From Methylobacter sp. (lineage in GTDB: Bacteria > Pseudomonadota > Gammaproteobacteria > Methylococcales > Methylomonadaceae): a DNA stretch of 64,000 nt. The stretch is from contig JAUYMY010000012.1 of NCBI GenBank assembly GCA_030699385.1, positions 1 to 64,000 of the forward strand. The letters are read 5' to 3'. Position 1 is the stretch's first letter; every line of letters starts with the position of its first letter. A model generated the notes under the pieces. That model saw nothing but the letters and a program-made list of their open reading frames with translations, was not told where the DNA came from and made no database searches. Positions 1 through 8,813 of the stretch are shown here, one piece after another. A program made the translations under genes and the position numbers.

Positions 1-2
1 GC

Positions 3-33
3 GAACAGTTCGCGGCCGGGTGGCCGCTCCCAC
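3..33. repeat. R1 (REP-like) arm at window edge
   Basis: The core is the reverse complement of GTGGGAGCGGCCACCCGG and lies just downstream of the head-protein gene. Only one arm is visible; a partner arm may lie outside the window. Confidence 0.8.
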
Positions 34-47
34 GAATTAATCAGACC

Positions 48-953
48 TTAGCCTGCGCCAGTGCTGCCCACAGACAGCTGCCAGAAGCCGTAAATGCCGG
101 TAGCCCTGGCTTCCGCCCCGAATTTGTACTCGGCCTTCATAAAAACATCATCGTTTTCAGTCGAGGTCTGCGAGACAAAAGTCGGGCGTTTGCGCATTTG
201 CACGATGTGCGGCTTGACCGCTTTGCTGGTTACATACAGATACCAAGCGGTATCTGAAGTCAGCGCCGGATTGACCAGCAACTTGGCTGTGCCCTTGTAC
301 GGATTCGGGCTGTTGTCGTCCAACTTGTCGGCCTCCAACAGCTTTTTAGCGGTCGCCTCCAGCGCGGGCGGCACTTCCAGCGTGTCCGGCATCAGCCTGA
401 GCGGCATGCCTTCATCATCGGTAAACTTCATGATTTTGATCCGCGCCGCCCCGTATCCCGCCGCCGCTAGAGTAGGCGTGGCCGAGCTCAATACCGCCGT
501 CAGCTTATTCGACACCGAAGCGCCGTTGACTTCATGGTCAGTATCATAAAAATACTGGCCGTCGATACCGGGGCTGGTAAACGCGCCGTTTTTTAAACTA
601 TCGACAATAATGTCATGCAGCTCCCCGGCGCTATCACCGGCCATTTGCGCCTGGGTGTTATAGATACCCAGCCGGTCGTCTTCGATGTCGTTTCGGCTCA
701 CGGCAATGGTGGTTTCCCAGTCTTCATTGACTGCGGTATAGCTGCCTGCGGCCAACGATTTGATGTGTTTCTCGCCGACCCACTTGCGCAGCATCGGGAA
801 GCGGCTCAACCAGGCGTAATCCTCGCTTGCCCCGGAACTTGGCACCTCCATGGCGGTAGCCTGCCAATTGCCCGTCTGGGCTTTCAGCGCGTTATTGAAA
901 ATTGTCTTTAACCCGGTAAATATGGTGTTGACGGTTGAAGCATTGACTAACAT
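48..953 (-). CDS. T: Mu-like major head subunit gpT
   Basis: Major capsid protein of Mu-type heads, 301 aa. The N-terminal half (LVNASTVNTIFTGLKTIFNN, then a tryptophan-rich TGNWQATA segment and a DWETTIAVSRNDIEDD segment) is what I know of the Mu gpT family, and the length is normal. It starts at ATG, 14 bases after the decoration protein stops, and is the last gene before the window edge. Being last in the I, decoration, T block fits Mu order. No damage is visible, so the head module looks intact. Confidence 0.93.
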   Translation of the reverse strand: MLVNASTVNTIFTGLKTIFNNALKAQTGNWQATAMEVPSSGASEDYAWLSRFPMLRKWVGEKHIKSLAAGSYTAVNEDWETTIAVSRNDIEDDRLGIYNTQAQMAGDSAGELHDIIVDSLKNGAFTSPGIDGQYFYDTDHEVNGASVSNKLTAVLSSATPTLAAAGYGAARIKIMKFTDDEGMPLRLMPDTLEVPPALEATAKKLLEADKLDDNSPNPYKGTAKLLVNPALTSDTAWYLYVTSKAVKPHIVQMRKRPTFVSQTSTENDDVFMKAEYKFGAEARATGIYGFWQLSVGSTGAG

Positions 954-966
954 AGTGGGCTCCTAA

Positions 967-1818
967 TTAAGCGCTTGGGGTAATAAGTAAGGTGACATTG
1001 GCAAACTTGGCCGCGTCATTGGTGCCGCCCACAGTGATCGAAATCACGTTGCCGACTGCCACCGTTTTTGCCGCCGAGGGCGTCACGCTGTCCACATCAC
1101 CAGCCGCAGAGCCCGCCTGGGTCACGGTAATCGCACCCGTGGTCACTGCGACCGCGCCGATTTTTGCGGTTAGCGTGGCGTCGCCGGTGGTCAGTGCGCC
1201 GTCGATCACGCTGTAGATCTTGTCGATGGTGCCCGCGACCGGCGACACGATGCGCTTGACCTCGGTGTTTGCGCCGATCAGGTCAATATCATGGAGGGTC
1301 ATCACGATTTTGTTGGCACCGCCGCCCAGGTTAGCGCGTGCTGTGGCCGCCGTGTCCAGATCGGACAAATTGCTGGCCGCCAATAACGCGCCCGCCGGAG
1401 CCACCAGGGCGTCTTGCCCCATGCGCACCCACACGCCGCCGGAATCGACATCTTCAATGATGCCCGCCGGTGAGCGGGTGCCGCCGCCGCTGGTCTTGGC
1501 TACGGTCTGGTCGTCTACGATGTAGCAGACTGTGCCGACCTCGGCCAGGGTGATAGCATCGCCCGCCGCCGAATTGGCCCACTGGAACACGCCGTTTTCG
1601 ACATTCCCGGTGACATCGCCTGCATTGCCTGCGCTGTTGTCGACCTGGCCGCTGATGCGCCCCACGCATTTAAGGCCGGTGGCCGTTGCGCCCTTGGTCA
1701 AATAGCCGCTGGCATTGATAACGCCGATGCTGCCCGCATAAACCAGCGCCGCCGCCAGCGGGTAGGTAAATTGCTGCCCGGATCGTGCCGGGGTGTGTCT
1801 GTCTTTTGCCAGTGCCAT
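967..1818 (-). CDS. DUF2190-type head decoration protein with fibre-like extension
   Basis: 283 aa. Residues 1-130 resemble DUF2190 capsid decoration proteins (basic N-terminus, then small beta-rich GVINASGYLTKGATA and GGVWVRMG segments). Residues about 145-165 carry SNLSDLDTAATARANLG, a motif typical of phage fibre and tail spike proteins. The rest is a Thr/Ala/Val-rich beta segment ending in ITVGGTNDAAKFANVTLLI. The start ATG overlaps the stop of the protease gene (TGATG), so the two are translationally coupled. I infer a decoration protein displaying an adhesin-like domain on the capsid. Confidence 0.75.
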   Translation of the reverse strand: MALAKDRHTPARSGQQFTYPLAAALVYAGSIGVINASGYLTKGATATGLKCVGRISGQVDNSAGNAGDVTGNVENGVFQWANSAAGDAITLAEVGTVCYIVDDQTVAKTSGGGTRSPAGIIEDVDSGGVWVRMGQDALVAPAGALLAASNLSDLDTAATARANLGGGANKIVMTLHDIDLIGANTEVKRIVSPVAGTIDKIYSVIDGALTTGDATLTAKIGAVAVTTGAITVTQAGSAAGDVDSVTPSAAKTVAVGNVISITVGGTNDAAKFANVTLLITPSA

Positions 1819-2363
1819 CAGTTAGCCCCTTTGGTCAGTTTAAATTCGTCAGGATCGACGCCCATGGCATTGCAAACCGCCAGCTCATCAGCGGTCAAAT
1901 GAGCGCCGCCGGTGTCAATCACAGGCGCTATGCCCCCGGTCTGCATCCCGCGCGGCACAATTTCCGGCGCTTTTTCAAGATAGGCGCTCAATACCGCCAG
2001 GGTCTGTCCGGCCGCCCAATTTTGTAATTCGGGTGTCGGTAGCTTACGGATGTTGTCCGCAATCAATTTGTCCCGATCAACTTCCGCGCTGGTGGCCGAC
2101 AGCGCCGCCAGCTGGGATTGCAGCGACAGCACCACGGCGACCGGCATAAACTGCGACATATCCGGCGCGGCTGCCACTTGCGCCGACAGTGCCACCAGTT
2201 CTTGGTCCTTGGCCGCCAGCGCCGCCGATAACGCGGTCACTGTGCCGTCAGGTGCAGTCAATTGCGTTTTCACCAAGTCCAGCGCCGGGGTAATGTCGGC
2301 GACGGTGGCGGTACTGGCTAGGCCAAGCACCGCGCACAGCGCCGCAAGTAGTTCTTTGTCCAT
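1818..2363 (-). CDS. Z: Candidate internal scaffold protein Z (in frame inside I)
   Basis: In Mu the scaffold Z is made from an internal start within I. Here an in-frame ATG at 2363 is preceded by AGGA with a 7-base gap (CAGGATGACACT then ATG). It opens a 181-aa product starting MDKELLAALCAVLG that covers just the Ala-rich, coiled-coil scaffold part. The position and ribosome site are seen directly; that it is used is inference from Mu. Confidence 0.6.
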   Translation of the reverse strand: MDKELLAALCAVLGLASTATVADITPALDLVKTQLTAPDGTVTALSAALAAKDQELVALSAQVAAAPDMSQFMPVAVVLSLQSQLAALSATSAEVDRDKLIADNIRKLPTPELQNWAAGQTLAVLSAYLEKAPEIVPRGMQTGGIAPVIDTGGAHLTADELAVCNAMGVDPDEFKLTKGAN

Positions 2364-2885
2364 AGTGTCATCCTGTGGGGTTGAGTAAATGAGAGCCGCC
2401 GCAGCAGCCAGGTCGGTTAAATCGTCTAAAGCGGGGTAATTGGTCAGCGCGGCCATCTTTACGCTGGTCACTGCGCCGCTTTGTTTGTCGTACAGAAAAA
2501 CAGGGCTTATGTAGCGGTATTCTTTGGCCGCAATCGCCGACAGCGCCGCCGGTGTCCAGTCCATGTCAACGGCATACAAGCCATCGCCGGAACGCCATTC
2601 CAAACGTCCGCCCCAACCGGCGGCCGGTGCAGGCTGGCCGTTCTTTTCGGCGCGCAGGGTTTGGTGGTCGTAATCAAGCAGAAACTTGCCTTTCAGCGCC
2701 GCATGAGCCGACAGCACCGACGCCGCCACAGCATCATCCATGACCCAGGCAGGCACATCGACCGGCCGCGCATCGCGCGCAGACCGGAACGAACCGGCGG
2801 GGATCAGTTTGATTTCAGACGGCGCACCGCCTGCCAGATCGACCAGCAGGGCGGATAACGCGACTAAGGTAGTGGGTTTGGGCAT
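1818..2885 (-). CDS. I: Mu-like head maturation protease gpI
   Basis: 355 aa, Mu I-family protease that processes the prohead. The N-terminus IKLIPAGSFRSARDARP, the FLLDYDHQT segment and EYRYISPVFLYDKQSGAV are characteristic of Mu-like I proteins. The C-terminal half is Ala-rich with coiled-coil character and should act as scaffold. I choose ATG 2885: a longer frame from 2918 would start at the predicted transcription start of the late promoter. The leader is short and no strong ribosome site is visible for this start. Confidence 0.88.
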   Translation of the reverse strand: MPKPTTLVALSALLVDLAGGAPSEIKLIPAGSFRSARDARPVDVPAWVMDDAVAASVLSAHAALKGKFLLDYDHQTLRAEKNGQPAPAAGWGGRLEWRSGDGLYAVDMDWTPAALSAIAAKEYRYISPVFLYDKQSGAVTSVKMAALTNYPALDDLTDLAAAAALIYSTPQDDTMDKELLAALCAVLGLASTATVADITPALDLVKTQLTAPDGTVTALSAALAAKDQELVALSAQVAAAPDMSQFMPVAVVLSLQSQLAALSATSAEVDRDKLIADNIRKLPTPELQNWAAGQTLAVLSAYLEKAPEIVPRGMQTGGIAPVIDTGGAHLTADELAVCNAMGVDPDEFKLTKGAN

Positions 2886-2918
2886 GGGTTTATGCGCTGA
2901 TGTTGGGAAACAGCGCAC

Positions 2919-2961
2919 AGCTTAGCCAAGGAAGCGGGCGGGAGAAATTAACGCCTGTAAA
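2919..2961 (-). promoter_or_regulatory. Late promoter PI-like (activator dyad plus -10)
   Basis: The plus strand shows TTAACGCCTGTAAA at 2948-2961, an imperfect dyad. On the minus strand the dyad is followed after exactly 23 bp by TAAGCT (2919-2924) as a -10-like hexamer. No -35 is present. The same layout occurs before the lysozyme gene. It sits directly upstream of gpI, where Mu has PI. Confidence 0.7.
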
Positions 2962-3132
2962 AAAATACCGGGCAGGGCGGGGGAAGGTATGGGAGCGGCG
3001 ACCCCATTGAACAGCGCAAATAAGCACCCAAAATAGCGCTGAGGCTGTCGAGGCACTATGTTAAATTGGTGTTAAATTTTTTTCCGGCTCGATGTGTGGG
3101 GTAACTAAAAATCGGCGCTTAAATCGCATTTT

Positions 3133-3576
3133 TTAACCCGGCGTCAAATAATCCCGCAACACGGCAAGAATGCCATCACGATCCGCTTCCGACACGCCAA
3201 AAAACGGCCGCGCCGGAATATCGCCCCACAAATGGGGGAACTCGTCTTTTGTACCGCCGAACTGCATCATGGCGGCATAGTCCGTAATCGGACTGCCGAC
3301 TTCCAGCGTGTCGCCATTGACTTGATAATCGATAGTGCTGCCCAAGATGCCGCCGTCGGTCAAAATCGGCTTAGCGCCTTTTCTGTCCACCGTGACCGGG
3401 CTATTGGCCGCCCATGCTGCGCCTTCCGGGGATTGCTGACTACCAAAGCGCTGCTTAGTCGATTCTGTCAAATCCTCGCCGATTTCAAGCAAGGCAGGGC
3501 GCAAGTTGCCGGTGTGTTGTGCCAGTTCACGCAGGGCGTTTAACACGGCAGCGTCGTTATAGTCGATGCTTATCAT
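3133..3576 (-). CDS. G: Phage virion morphogenesis protein (Mu gpG-like)
   Basis: 147 aa, phage virion morphogenesis family that completes tails. Recognisable parts are LRPALLEIGEDLTESTKQRF, the PILTDGGILGSTIDYQV segment and IPARPFFGVSEADRDGI. It lies between the F-like head protein and gpI, as G does in Mu. Its ATG overlaps the stop of the preceding DUF2513 gene (ATGA), so translation of the two is coupled. About 250 bases between it and gpI hold only the late promoter. Confidence 0.88.
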   Translation of the reverse strand: MISIDYNDAAVLNALRELAQHTGNLRPALLEIGEDLTESTKQRFGSQQSPEGAAWAANSPVTVDRKGAKPILTDGGILGSTIDYQVNGDTLEVGSPITDYAAMMQFGGTKDEFPHLWGDIPARPFFGVSEADRDGILAVLRDYLTPG

Positions 3577-3929
3577 GCCAATGCCCCGGTAATTAACACC
3601 TTCGCCACATCCTTAATCACGCTAAACGATAAATCAATGCCTTTGCTACGCGCGGTGGCTTTAATGCGCTGCCACAGGGTTTCATTTTTAATCTTGTCCA
3701 AAAATTCATGGCCTTCCCAAGTCAAGCGGTTGGCATGGCAACTGGGCGGACCGAGCGCGTCGCGACAGCCGCCGATGATTAACCCGGCTTCCAATAATAG
3801 CCGCATGTGATAGGCGACCGTTTCGGCATCTATTTCGGGCAATTCATGCGAATAAAAGTCGCTGCCCTCGGTGGGCAGCGCTTCGACTTTCAGCAGGATT
3901 TTTCGGATAATGTCCCAGTTGCGTTGCAT
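3573..3929 (-). CDS. DUF2513-family protein
   Basis: 118 aa. The sequence matches my knowledge of DUF2513: MQRNWDIIRKILLKVE at the start, a winged-helix-like YHMRLLLEAGLIIGG segment, LTWEGHEFLDKIKNETLW, and a C-terminal amphipathic to hydrophobic helix (IKDVAKVLITGALA). Its function is unknown. It is not part of the Mu head module but is inserted between the F-like protein and G and coupled to G by an ATGA overlap. AAGGA lies 5 bases before ATG. Probably a moron or immunity-type cargo gene; that role is a guess. Confidence 0.8.
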   Translation of the reverse strand: MQRNWDIIRKILLKVEALPTEGSDFYSHELPEIDAETVAYHMRLLLEAGLIIGGCRDALGPPSCHANRLTWEGHEFLDKIKNETLWQRIKATARSKGIDLSFSVIKDVAKVLITGALA

Positions 3930-4079
3930 GATGTTCCTTGGTTGATGTGTGGGCTTGTTATTGTCCGGTTTTGGGCTATACTCGGATTAAATGAGGGCGA
4001 GGCGTAGAAAATCGGCTTCTACGTGTCGTGGCCAATATCAATTGGCAGCATGAATGGAGGAACGGCCGACCTCCCGCCC

Positions 4080-5351
4080 TCATTTCACTTCTTTGTACAA
4101 TCCTCCCCTAATACGCTCGTCAATGGTTGTTGTTGCTTGCCTGAAGCCAGACACAATCATGTTAATCATTGGGTCGCCTTTTTTCAAATAATCAAACTCA
4201 ACGGCCAGTTTAATGCCTGCGTCAGCCGCCGCGACAATATAAAGCAATTTCCCGCTCTCCACGTCAAACAAAATACGCTCAGGATTGCCCACTATGTCCG
4301 GCAGTCTTCGCCATTCCGCTTCAAGCAGGCCATCGCCTTTTTTATCGTGCCGAGTTTGTTTTTCCCCGCGTAATAAGCCCTCACGAATGGCAATCTCGGC
4401 GGAGGCCGGACTTAATTGTTGTTCTTGCCTTAACCAGGACAACGTTTTTGGGGCAATGGCACCGACAACGGCAGACCGTCCTTTTTGCGCAGAGCCCAAC
4501 CATTCGCTTAATGTTGTCGTCCATTGCAGCTGCGTTTCCATAGCCAATGCAGGCTTTAGCGCCTGCCACATGCCCGCACCGATTTCGGCAGGAAAGCGTA
4601 TCAGTTTCTGGTCGATCAGGTCTTTTAGCGGCGTCGTGCGACTCGCCCCCGGCGCATAGTCCCAGCCGTAATCGATACCCTTAGGCACGGTGTGGGTCAC
4701 GCCTTCGCGGTCTGTTTTGGTGTAAGTGCCGTCATTCGGCGCTTTGTCGCCTTTAAATTCACTGGCCCGCACCGCTGTCACCCGGCAACGACAGCCCCAG
4801 CCGTTGGGCGGGTAATGCACTTTCCACCACGGGTCGCTATGATGCAACACTTTGCCGTTCCAGCTGAGATGCAAGGGCCTTGGGTTTGCCACCGTGTCGT
4901 TATGGATATATTTCCAATATGGCCGTGCCTTGAGCAGATCGGGGTCGGTCAGCTGGGCATAGCGCCCGGCGCTGTAGCTGCTCATGATGTTGGTGTTGTA
5001 AATCACCCGCGTGCGCCAGTCACGCCCCGCCTGGGTGTCTGAACCCGTCCAGCCTTCCCAGCCTTGTTTTTGCACGATGGCCGCAAACTCTTTTCTAAAC
5101 CAGTGGATGCTTTTGCCGTCAGCAATGGCCTTGTCGACCGCTTCGCGCAGATCGTTCAGCAGATCGGCCTTGGTTGCGCCGGCCACGACAAAGGCGCGGT
5201 CATGCGCGGCTTTTAAAATATCGTCGTAGGCTTCAGTGGGCAGGTTGAGTTTTTGCCGGAAGAAATTGATTTGTTCCTGGAATGGCAGGTTAAACTTGCC
5301 GTCGCCACGGGCGTTAAAGGCAATCTGGGTGGGGGATAGATTTAACGCCAT
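4080..5351 (-). CDS. Mu F-like minor head protein (gp30) with C-terminal extension
   Basis: 423 aa. Residues 1-200 are the Mu F/SPP1 gp7 minor head family: helical N-terminus, WRTRVIYNTNIMSSYSAGRY, then DTVANPRPLHLSWNGKVL and the HYPPNGWGCRCRV motif. The last 170 residues (about 255-423) are extra: LRQEQQLSPASAEIAIREGL, RRLPDIVGNPERILFD, KLAVEFDYLKKGD, VSGFRQATTTIDERIRGG. This looks like a PBECR-type (barnase/EndoU/RelE-like) nuclease domain, reported at the C-terminus of such head proteins; that domain call is moderate. The start ATG overlaps the 92-aa membrane protein gene. Confidence 0.87.
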   Translation of the reverse strand: MALNLSPTQIAFNARGDGKFNLPFQEQINFFRQKLNLPTEAYDDILKAAHDRAFVVAGATKADLLNDLREAVDKAIADGKSIHWFRKEFAAIVQKQGWEGWTGSDTQAGRDWRTRVIYNTNIMSSYSAGRYAQLTDPDLLKARPYWKYIHNDTVANPRPLHLSWNGKVLHHSDPWWKVHYPPNGWGCRCRVTAVRASEFKGDKAPNDGTYTKTDREGVTHTVPKGIDYGWDYAPGASRTTPLKDLIDQKLIRFPAEIGAGMWQALKPALAMETQLQWTTTLSEWLGSAQKGRSAVVGAIAPKTLSWLRQEQQLSPASAEIAIREGLLRGEKQTRHDKKGDGLLEAEWRRLPDIVGNPERILFDVESGKLLYIVAAADAGIKLAVEFDYLKKGDPMINMIVSGFRQATTTIDERIRGGLYKEVK

Positions 5352-5620
5352 GAATAACGAACTTTAAATATCATGCAACCGGCCTTTAACGTATAAATTA
5401 ACCGTTTGTCACGTAGATCCCGTGTAAATCCAAAGCCAAAAACAGACCAAGGATGATACCTAATTAGCAACCATTCAAACGGCCACCAACAATAACCAAG
5501 AGATGATTTTTTTTTATCACCGAAAACTATGACTACAAAATTAATAATCCGAAATATTAACAATCCGAGCAATACAAAAAAAACAACACACCCGAAATAA
5601 AGAATATATGAGTTAATCAT
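5342..5620 (-). CDS. Small membrane protein, head-region insertion
   Basis: 92 aa, not recognised. Residues 5-35 are a long hydrophobic helix (YILYFGCVVFFVLLGLLIFR, then IINFVVIVFG) followed by KKK and a Trp/Tyr-rich domain, so it is likely an inner-membrane protein with the C-terminus in the cytoplasm. The DNA is clearly more AT-rich than the flanking portal and F genes. It starts 3 bases after the portal gene stops and overlaps the F gene start by 10 bases. The composition and its absence from Mu suggest a recently acquired moron, perhaps for superinfection exclusion (guess). Confidence 0.65.
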   Translation of the reverse strand: MINSYILYFGCVVFFVLLGLLIFRIINFVVIVFGDKKKSSLGYCWWPFEWLLIRYHPWSVFGFGFTRDLRDKRLIYTLKAGCMIFKVRYSWR

Positions 5621-5622
5621 CG

Positions 5623-7200
5623 TTATTCACCCTCCCGCACATCAAACCGCCCAGACAAATCCGCAGCTGCAAAGGCCAGCGCCATCACACTGGTCAGTCT
5701 GTCGCTGTCCAAATCGCCGAAGCCATGCAGCAGCCGGTCGCGCAACGATTCCAGACTGTCGGCCTGTTCGACCTGATCCCGGATGCTGTCCACCATACTT
5801 TTGACCGACGCCCCGGCCGCAACGGCCAGCACATCGGCTTGCACCTCAGTCACATCCGCCGTGGGAGCGGCCACCGGGCCGCGAATAGCGGATAGCGCCG
5901 CCAGTGCCGTGCCTGCTCCCACAGTGTCTGCTCCCACAGTGGCCGCCACTTGCAACACCTCTTCGTCACCCTCCGGCTCAGGAATTTTTAACCGCGCATA
6001 GGCATAACGCGCCGGAATGCGCAACCCAACACCCGCCAATTTGGGCAGTGCATCGGCATACAGCGCCAGATCGTCCGGCTCCTGCGTATCGCTGACCCAG
6101 CTCGGACAGCGGTTATCGGCGAAGAGGCCGTTCAGCATTGCCATTGGATAGACCAGATAACTGCTCAGCGTCTGATCCAGTTGCACCGCGTCATCGTCGC
6201 GGATGTCCATGCGTACTTCGTTATGCACCTCGCCCAAGGAGCGGTTGCCGTTGGCGGCGGTCGAACTGGTCAGGGTGCCGCCTAAAATCGCTTTGGACTG
6301 ACTGGCCTCGCACCAGTTGACCATGGCCATAAAACTGTCGGCATTGCCCGAGGCCATCACCTGCTGCAACTCCAGCTGCATGGTGTCGGGGATAATCCCG
6401 GCCGCATTGTGGCCGATGCTCAATACCGTCCTGAGCAAATCGCGTTTTTCCTTGTCGCTGGCAGTCGGCGGGTATTTGCCCACCCTAATCGGCAATCCGT
6501 AGATTTCCAAAAACTCGGCCAGATCGCGCACTGAATAATTCTTGTACAGATACGGCCACGCCAGCGCCCGAAACAAGCCGGTTCTGGCAATATACCCCGC
6601 CCTGGACTTGTGAAAATGCGGAATCCAGCCGAACGGCTGCAACGGCGTGCCGATCATGGAACCGCCATCGCGCAGGTGCAGCACATTGCGCTGATCCGGC
6701 GGACAGACAAACCAGGTCGGCGGCCGGTGCTCAATCTGGTTAGGAAACCACAGCCCCGCCGCCGTGCGCCCCCAGCCCAGCTCGATACATGAATAGCCGT
6801 GACCGATCGCGTCCAGCGCATCCATGCGCAAACTGCCGATGTCCAACTCGTCGTTAATCAGATCCTGCAATTTTTTGGTGTTGGCTTTTTCGGCGGCCGA
6901 CGCGTCGCGCGGCGGGCGCAATTCCCAATCCAGCTTCTTGACCGCCATCTCGCGCTTGCTCAGCTCTGCGCCAATGTGGGTGTCTTTTTCGCGCATGTCC
7001 ATAAACAGCTCGGCCTGTGCGGTCAGATCGCCCTGTTCGGCACGGATAAAAATATCCGCCAGCCGCGCCGGTGTCAGGCCTTTGGACGGGTGTTCGGCAA
7101 ATTCACGGTGCAGCATGGCCGCCTGCGGCGCATCGGTTTGGCGCTGTTTAACCGTCGCCGGGGTTAGTTTTGCCGTAATCCAGTCAGTCAGAAAATTCAT
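5623..7200 (-). CDS. DUF935 portal protein (Mu gp29)
   Basis: 525 aa, portal through which DNA enters the head. Mu gp29/DUF935 features: HPSKGLTPARLADIFIRAEQ near residue 40, LFMDMREKDTHIGAELSKRE, WELRPPRDAS, then FIPHFHKSR-like and LRVGKYPP-like segments and GEVHNEVRMDIRDDDAVQLD. Its ATG overlaps the terminase stop (TAATG). The C-terminal region around 5861-5886 contains a degenerate R1 repeat read in frame (IRGPVAAPTADV). Confidence 0.93.
   Translation of the reverse strand: MNFLTDWITAKLTPATVKQRQTDAPQAAMLHREFAEHPSKGLTPARLADIFIRAEQGDLTAQAELFMDMREKDTHIGAELSKREMAVKKLDWELRPPRDASAAEKANTKKLQDLINDELDIGSLRMDALDAIGHGYSCIELGWGRTAAGLWFPNQIEHRPPTWFVCPPDQRNVLHLRDGGSMIGTPLQPFGWIPHFHKSRAGYIARTGLFRALAWPYLYKNYSVRDLAEFLEIYGLPIRVGKYPPTASDKEKRDLLRTVLSIGHNAAGIIPDTMQLELQQVMASGNADSFMAMVNWCEASQSKAILGGTLTSSTAANGNRSLGEVHNEVRMDIRDDDAVQLDQTLSSYLVYPMAMLNGLFADNRCPSWVSDTQEPDDLALYADALPKLAGVGLRIPARYAYARLKIPEPEGDEEVLQVAATVGADTVGAGTALAALSAIRGPVAAPTADVTEVQADVLAVAAGASVKSMVDSIRDQVEQADSLESLRDRLLHGFGDLDSDRLTSVMALAFAAADLSGRFDVREGE
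5861..5886. repeat. Degenerate R1 repeat inside the portal gene
   Basis: GTGGGAGCGGCCACCGGG continues to GCCGCGAAT and matches the R1 core except around the loop. It is read in frame by the portal gene. Two further GCTCCCACAGTG pieces follow at about 5914-5942. Confidence 0.65.
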
Positions 7201-8813
7201 TAATAAGCCCCTTTGCTACCCAGTTCTAAATCATCATTGCCCCAATAGCGATCGTCTTTGCTGGGAATGGGGATATATTCGATCATGCCGCCAGCGGCCA
7301 ATGTCGCAATAAATGACATCAACCCGGAAATAGCACTATCGCCATGCCGAGGCTGCCCATCAGCGCCCTTATCATGGCCGTCATCCATCGTAGGATTACC
7401 CTTACGCAACACTACCCGGCGATGATCCGAAACCGTATCCTCATGCCGCGCAATCAAAAACGACCGTTCTTCCAGGCATTGTTTATATTTCGGGAAAAAG
7501 TCCATATACATCTGCGCCGTCGCCATCATGCACGATACCCGTGCTTGGCCGAACAGCTGCAACGCACCTTCGGCATGGGATTGACCGTTGCCACGCGCAT
7601 CAAACGCCGCATGGTGCAGCATGGGTATATTTTTCAAAATGTAGTCGCGAATTTTGGCTTGCACATCAAACGGAATATTGCGTAGCTCAAGTCTGAAGGC
7701 CATTGTCCAACGACTGGGATCGCGCTGTTGCAGAACATCCACTACTGACAAATCGCCTGACCGTCCAAAATCCTGGCCGTATACCGATCTATGCGAAGTC
7801 ATGTTGTCGATAACCGGCTTCAAATTATCCTTAATCCAAATATCTGTTTCCGCTAATCGGTTAGGGTCGGTAACCCATTCGCCTGGCTTAGACCAGATAA
7901 TCACCGGCACCCCATCAATCATGCATTGCTCAAGCAGCATCCGCGTAAAATAAGCGCCGGAACCGCGCTTGGCGATGCACCCCAGCTCTTCGTTGGCATC
8001 TTCCTGACTGGGATAACTGGCATACTGTTCATCCCGCCAAGCCTGTTCTGCTTTCTTGCTCCATTCGCGGCCGGTAACCAGACAGATCCGCTGAAAAAAG
8101 CCCTCGCGGATCGCCTGATCAAAATCAATATGATGCAGGCTCCAAGTCGGCAACTTGCCGGTCTTCACATCGCGGATCAGATCGAAAAAATCATTCTCTT
8201 CGGAATTATGCGAGGAGATGATATCGACCCGGCCGCCCCACATCAGAAAAGCCAACGCCCCTTTAATTACCTCGCGCAAATTACGATGAAACGCTGCCTC
8301 ATCGATCAACGCATGGCCTTGGCGACCCCGCCAGTTCCAGGGCGATGACGATAGCGCCTCATAAATATGGCCGCTGGCGAACGTCAGCCGGAACCGGGTA
8401 ATATCCTGCCGCTTTTCGCCGATCACCTCGCGCTCTCGGCTGATATCGATAGCCGAGCAAGCCATGCCATAAGCGCGGGCAAAAGTCAGCGCATCGCCGA
8501 TATTCTCAGCCGCCATGCCCATGTTGTAGCCCATGTAATACTGATTCATACCGTGTTCGGCCGCAGCTTCCAAAGCGCCTTCAGCCGCTATGCAACCCCA
8601 TGACCAGCCAATCCGGCGCGACTTTTCCGCAATGCGGACATTAGCTTGATCCAAATGCCAGCGGATTTGATAAGGCAGTAGAATTTTAGGCACTTGCTCG
8701 GGCGGCAACTTGCGCGTAGCGCGCAAGGCTTGCTGCTCATCAACCAAGTCAAGCAGGTCTTTTTTTTCTCCTGCTGAAACCTCGATAGGCTCTACGCTGA
8801 CGGATTCGCTCAC
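7200..8813 (-). CDS. Terminase large subunit (Mu gp28)
   Basis: 537 aa packaging ATPase/nuclease. The ATPase half has a deviant Walker A, SRRIGWSWG (residues 65-73), and Walker B ALIDEAAF (168-175). The RNase H-like nuclease half has VYGQDFGRSGDLSVVD and HAAFDARGNGQSHAEGALQ, supplying acidic residues. The start is GTG at 8813, overlapping the stop of the small terminase gene (GTGA). Normal for Mu-like phages that package by headful from host-flanked ends. Confidence 0.94.
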   Translation of the reverse strand: MSESVSVEPIEVSAGEKKDLLDLVDEQQALRATRKLPPEQVPKILLPYQIRWHLDQANVRIAEKSRRIGWSWGCIAAEGALEAAAEHGMNQYYMGYNMGMAAENIGDALTFARAYGMACSAIDISREREVIGEKRQDITRFRLTFASGHIYEALSSSPWNWRGRQGHALIDEAAFHRNLREVIKGALAFLMWGGRVDIISSHNSEENDFFDLIRDVKTGKLPTWSLHHIDFDQAIREGFFQRICLVTGREWSKKAEQAWRDEQYASYPSQEDANEELGCIAKRGSGAYFTRMLLEQCMIDGVPVIIWSKPGEWVTDPNRLAETDIWIKDNLKPVIDNMTSHRSVYGQDFGRSGDLSVVDVLQQRDPSRWTMAFRLELRNIPFDVQAKIRDYILKNIPMLHHAAFDARGNGQSHAEGALQLFGQARVSCMMATAQMYMDFFPKYKQCLEERSFLIARHEDTVSDHRRVVLRKGNPTMDDGHDKGADGQPRHGDSAISGLMSFIATLAAGGMIEYIPIPSKDDRYWGNDDLELGSKGAY

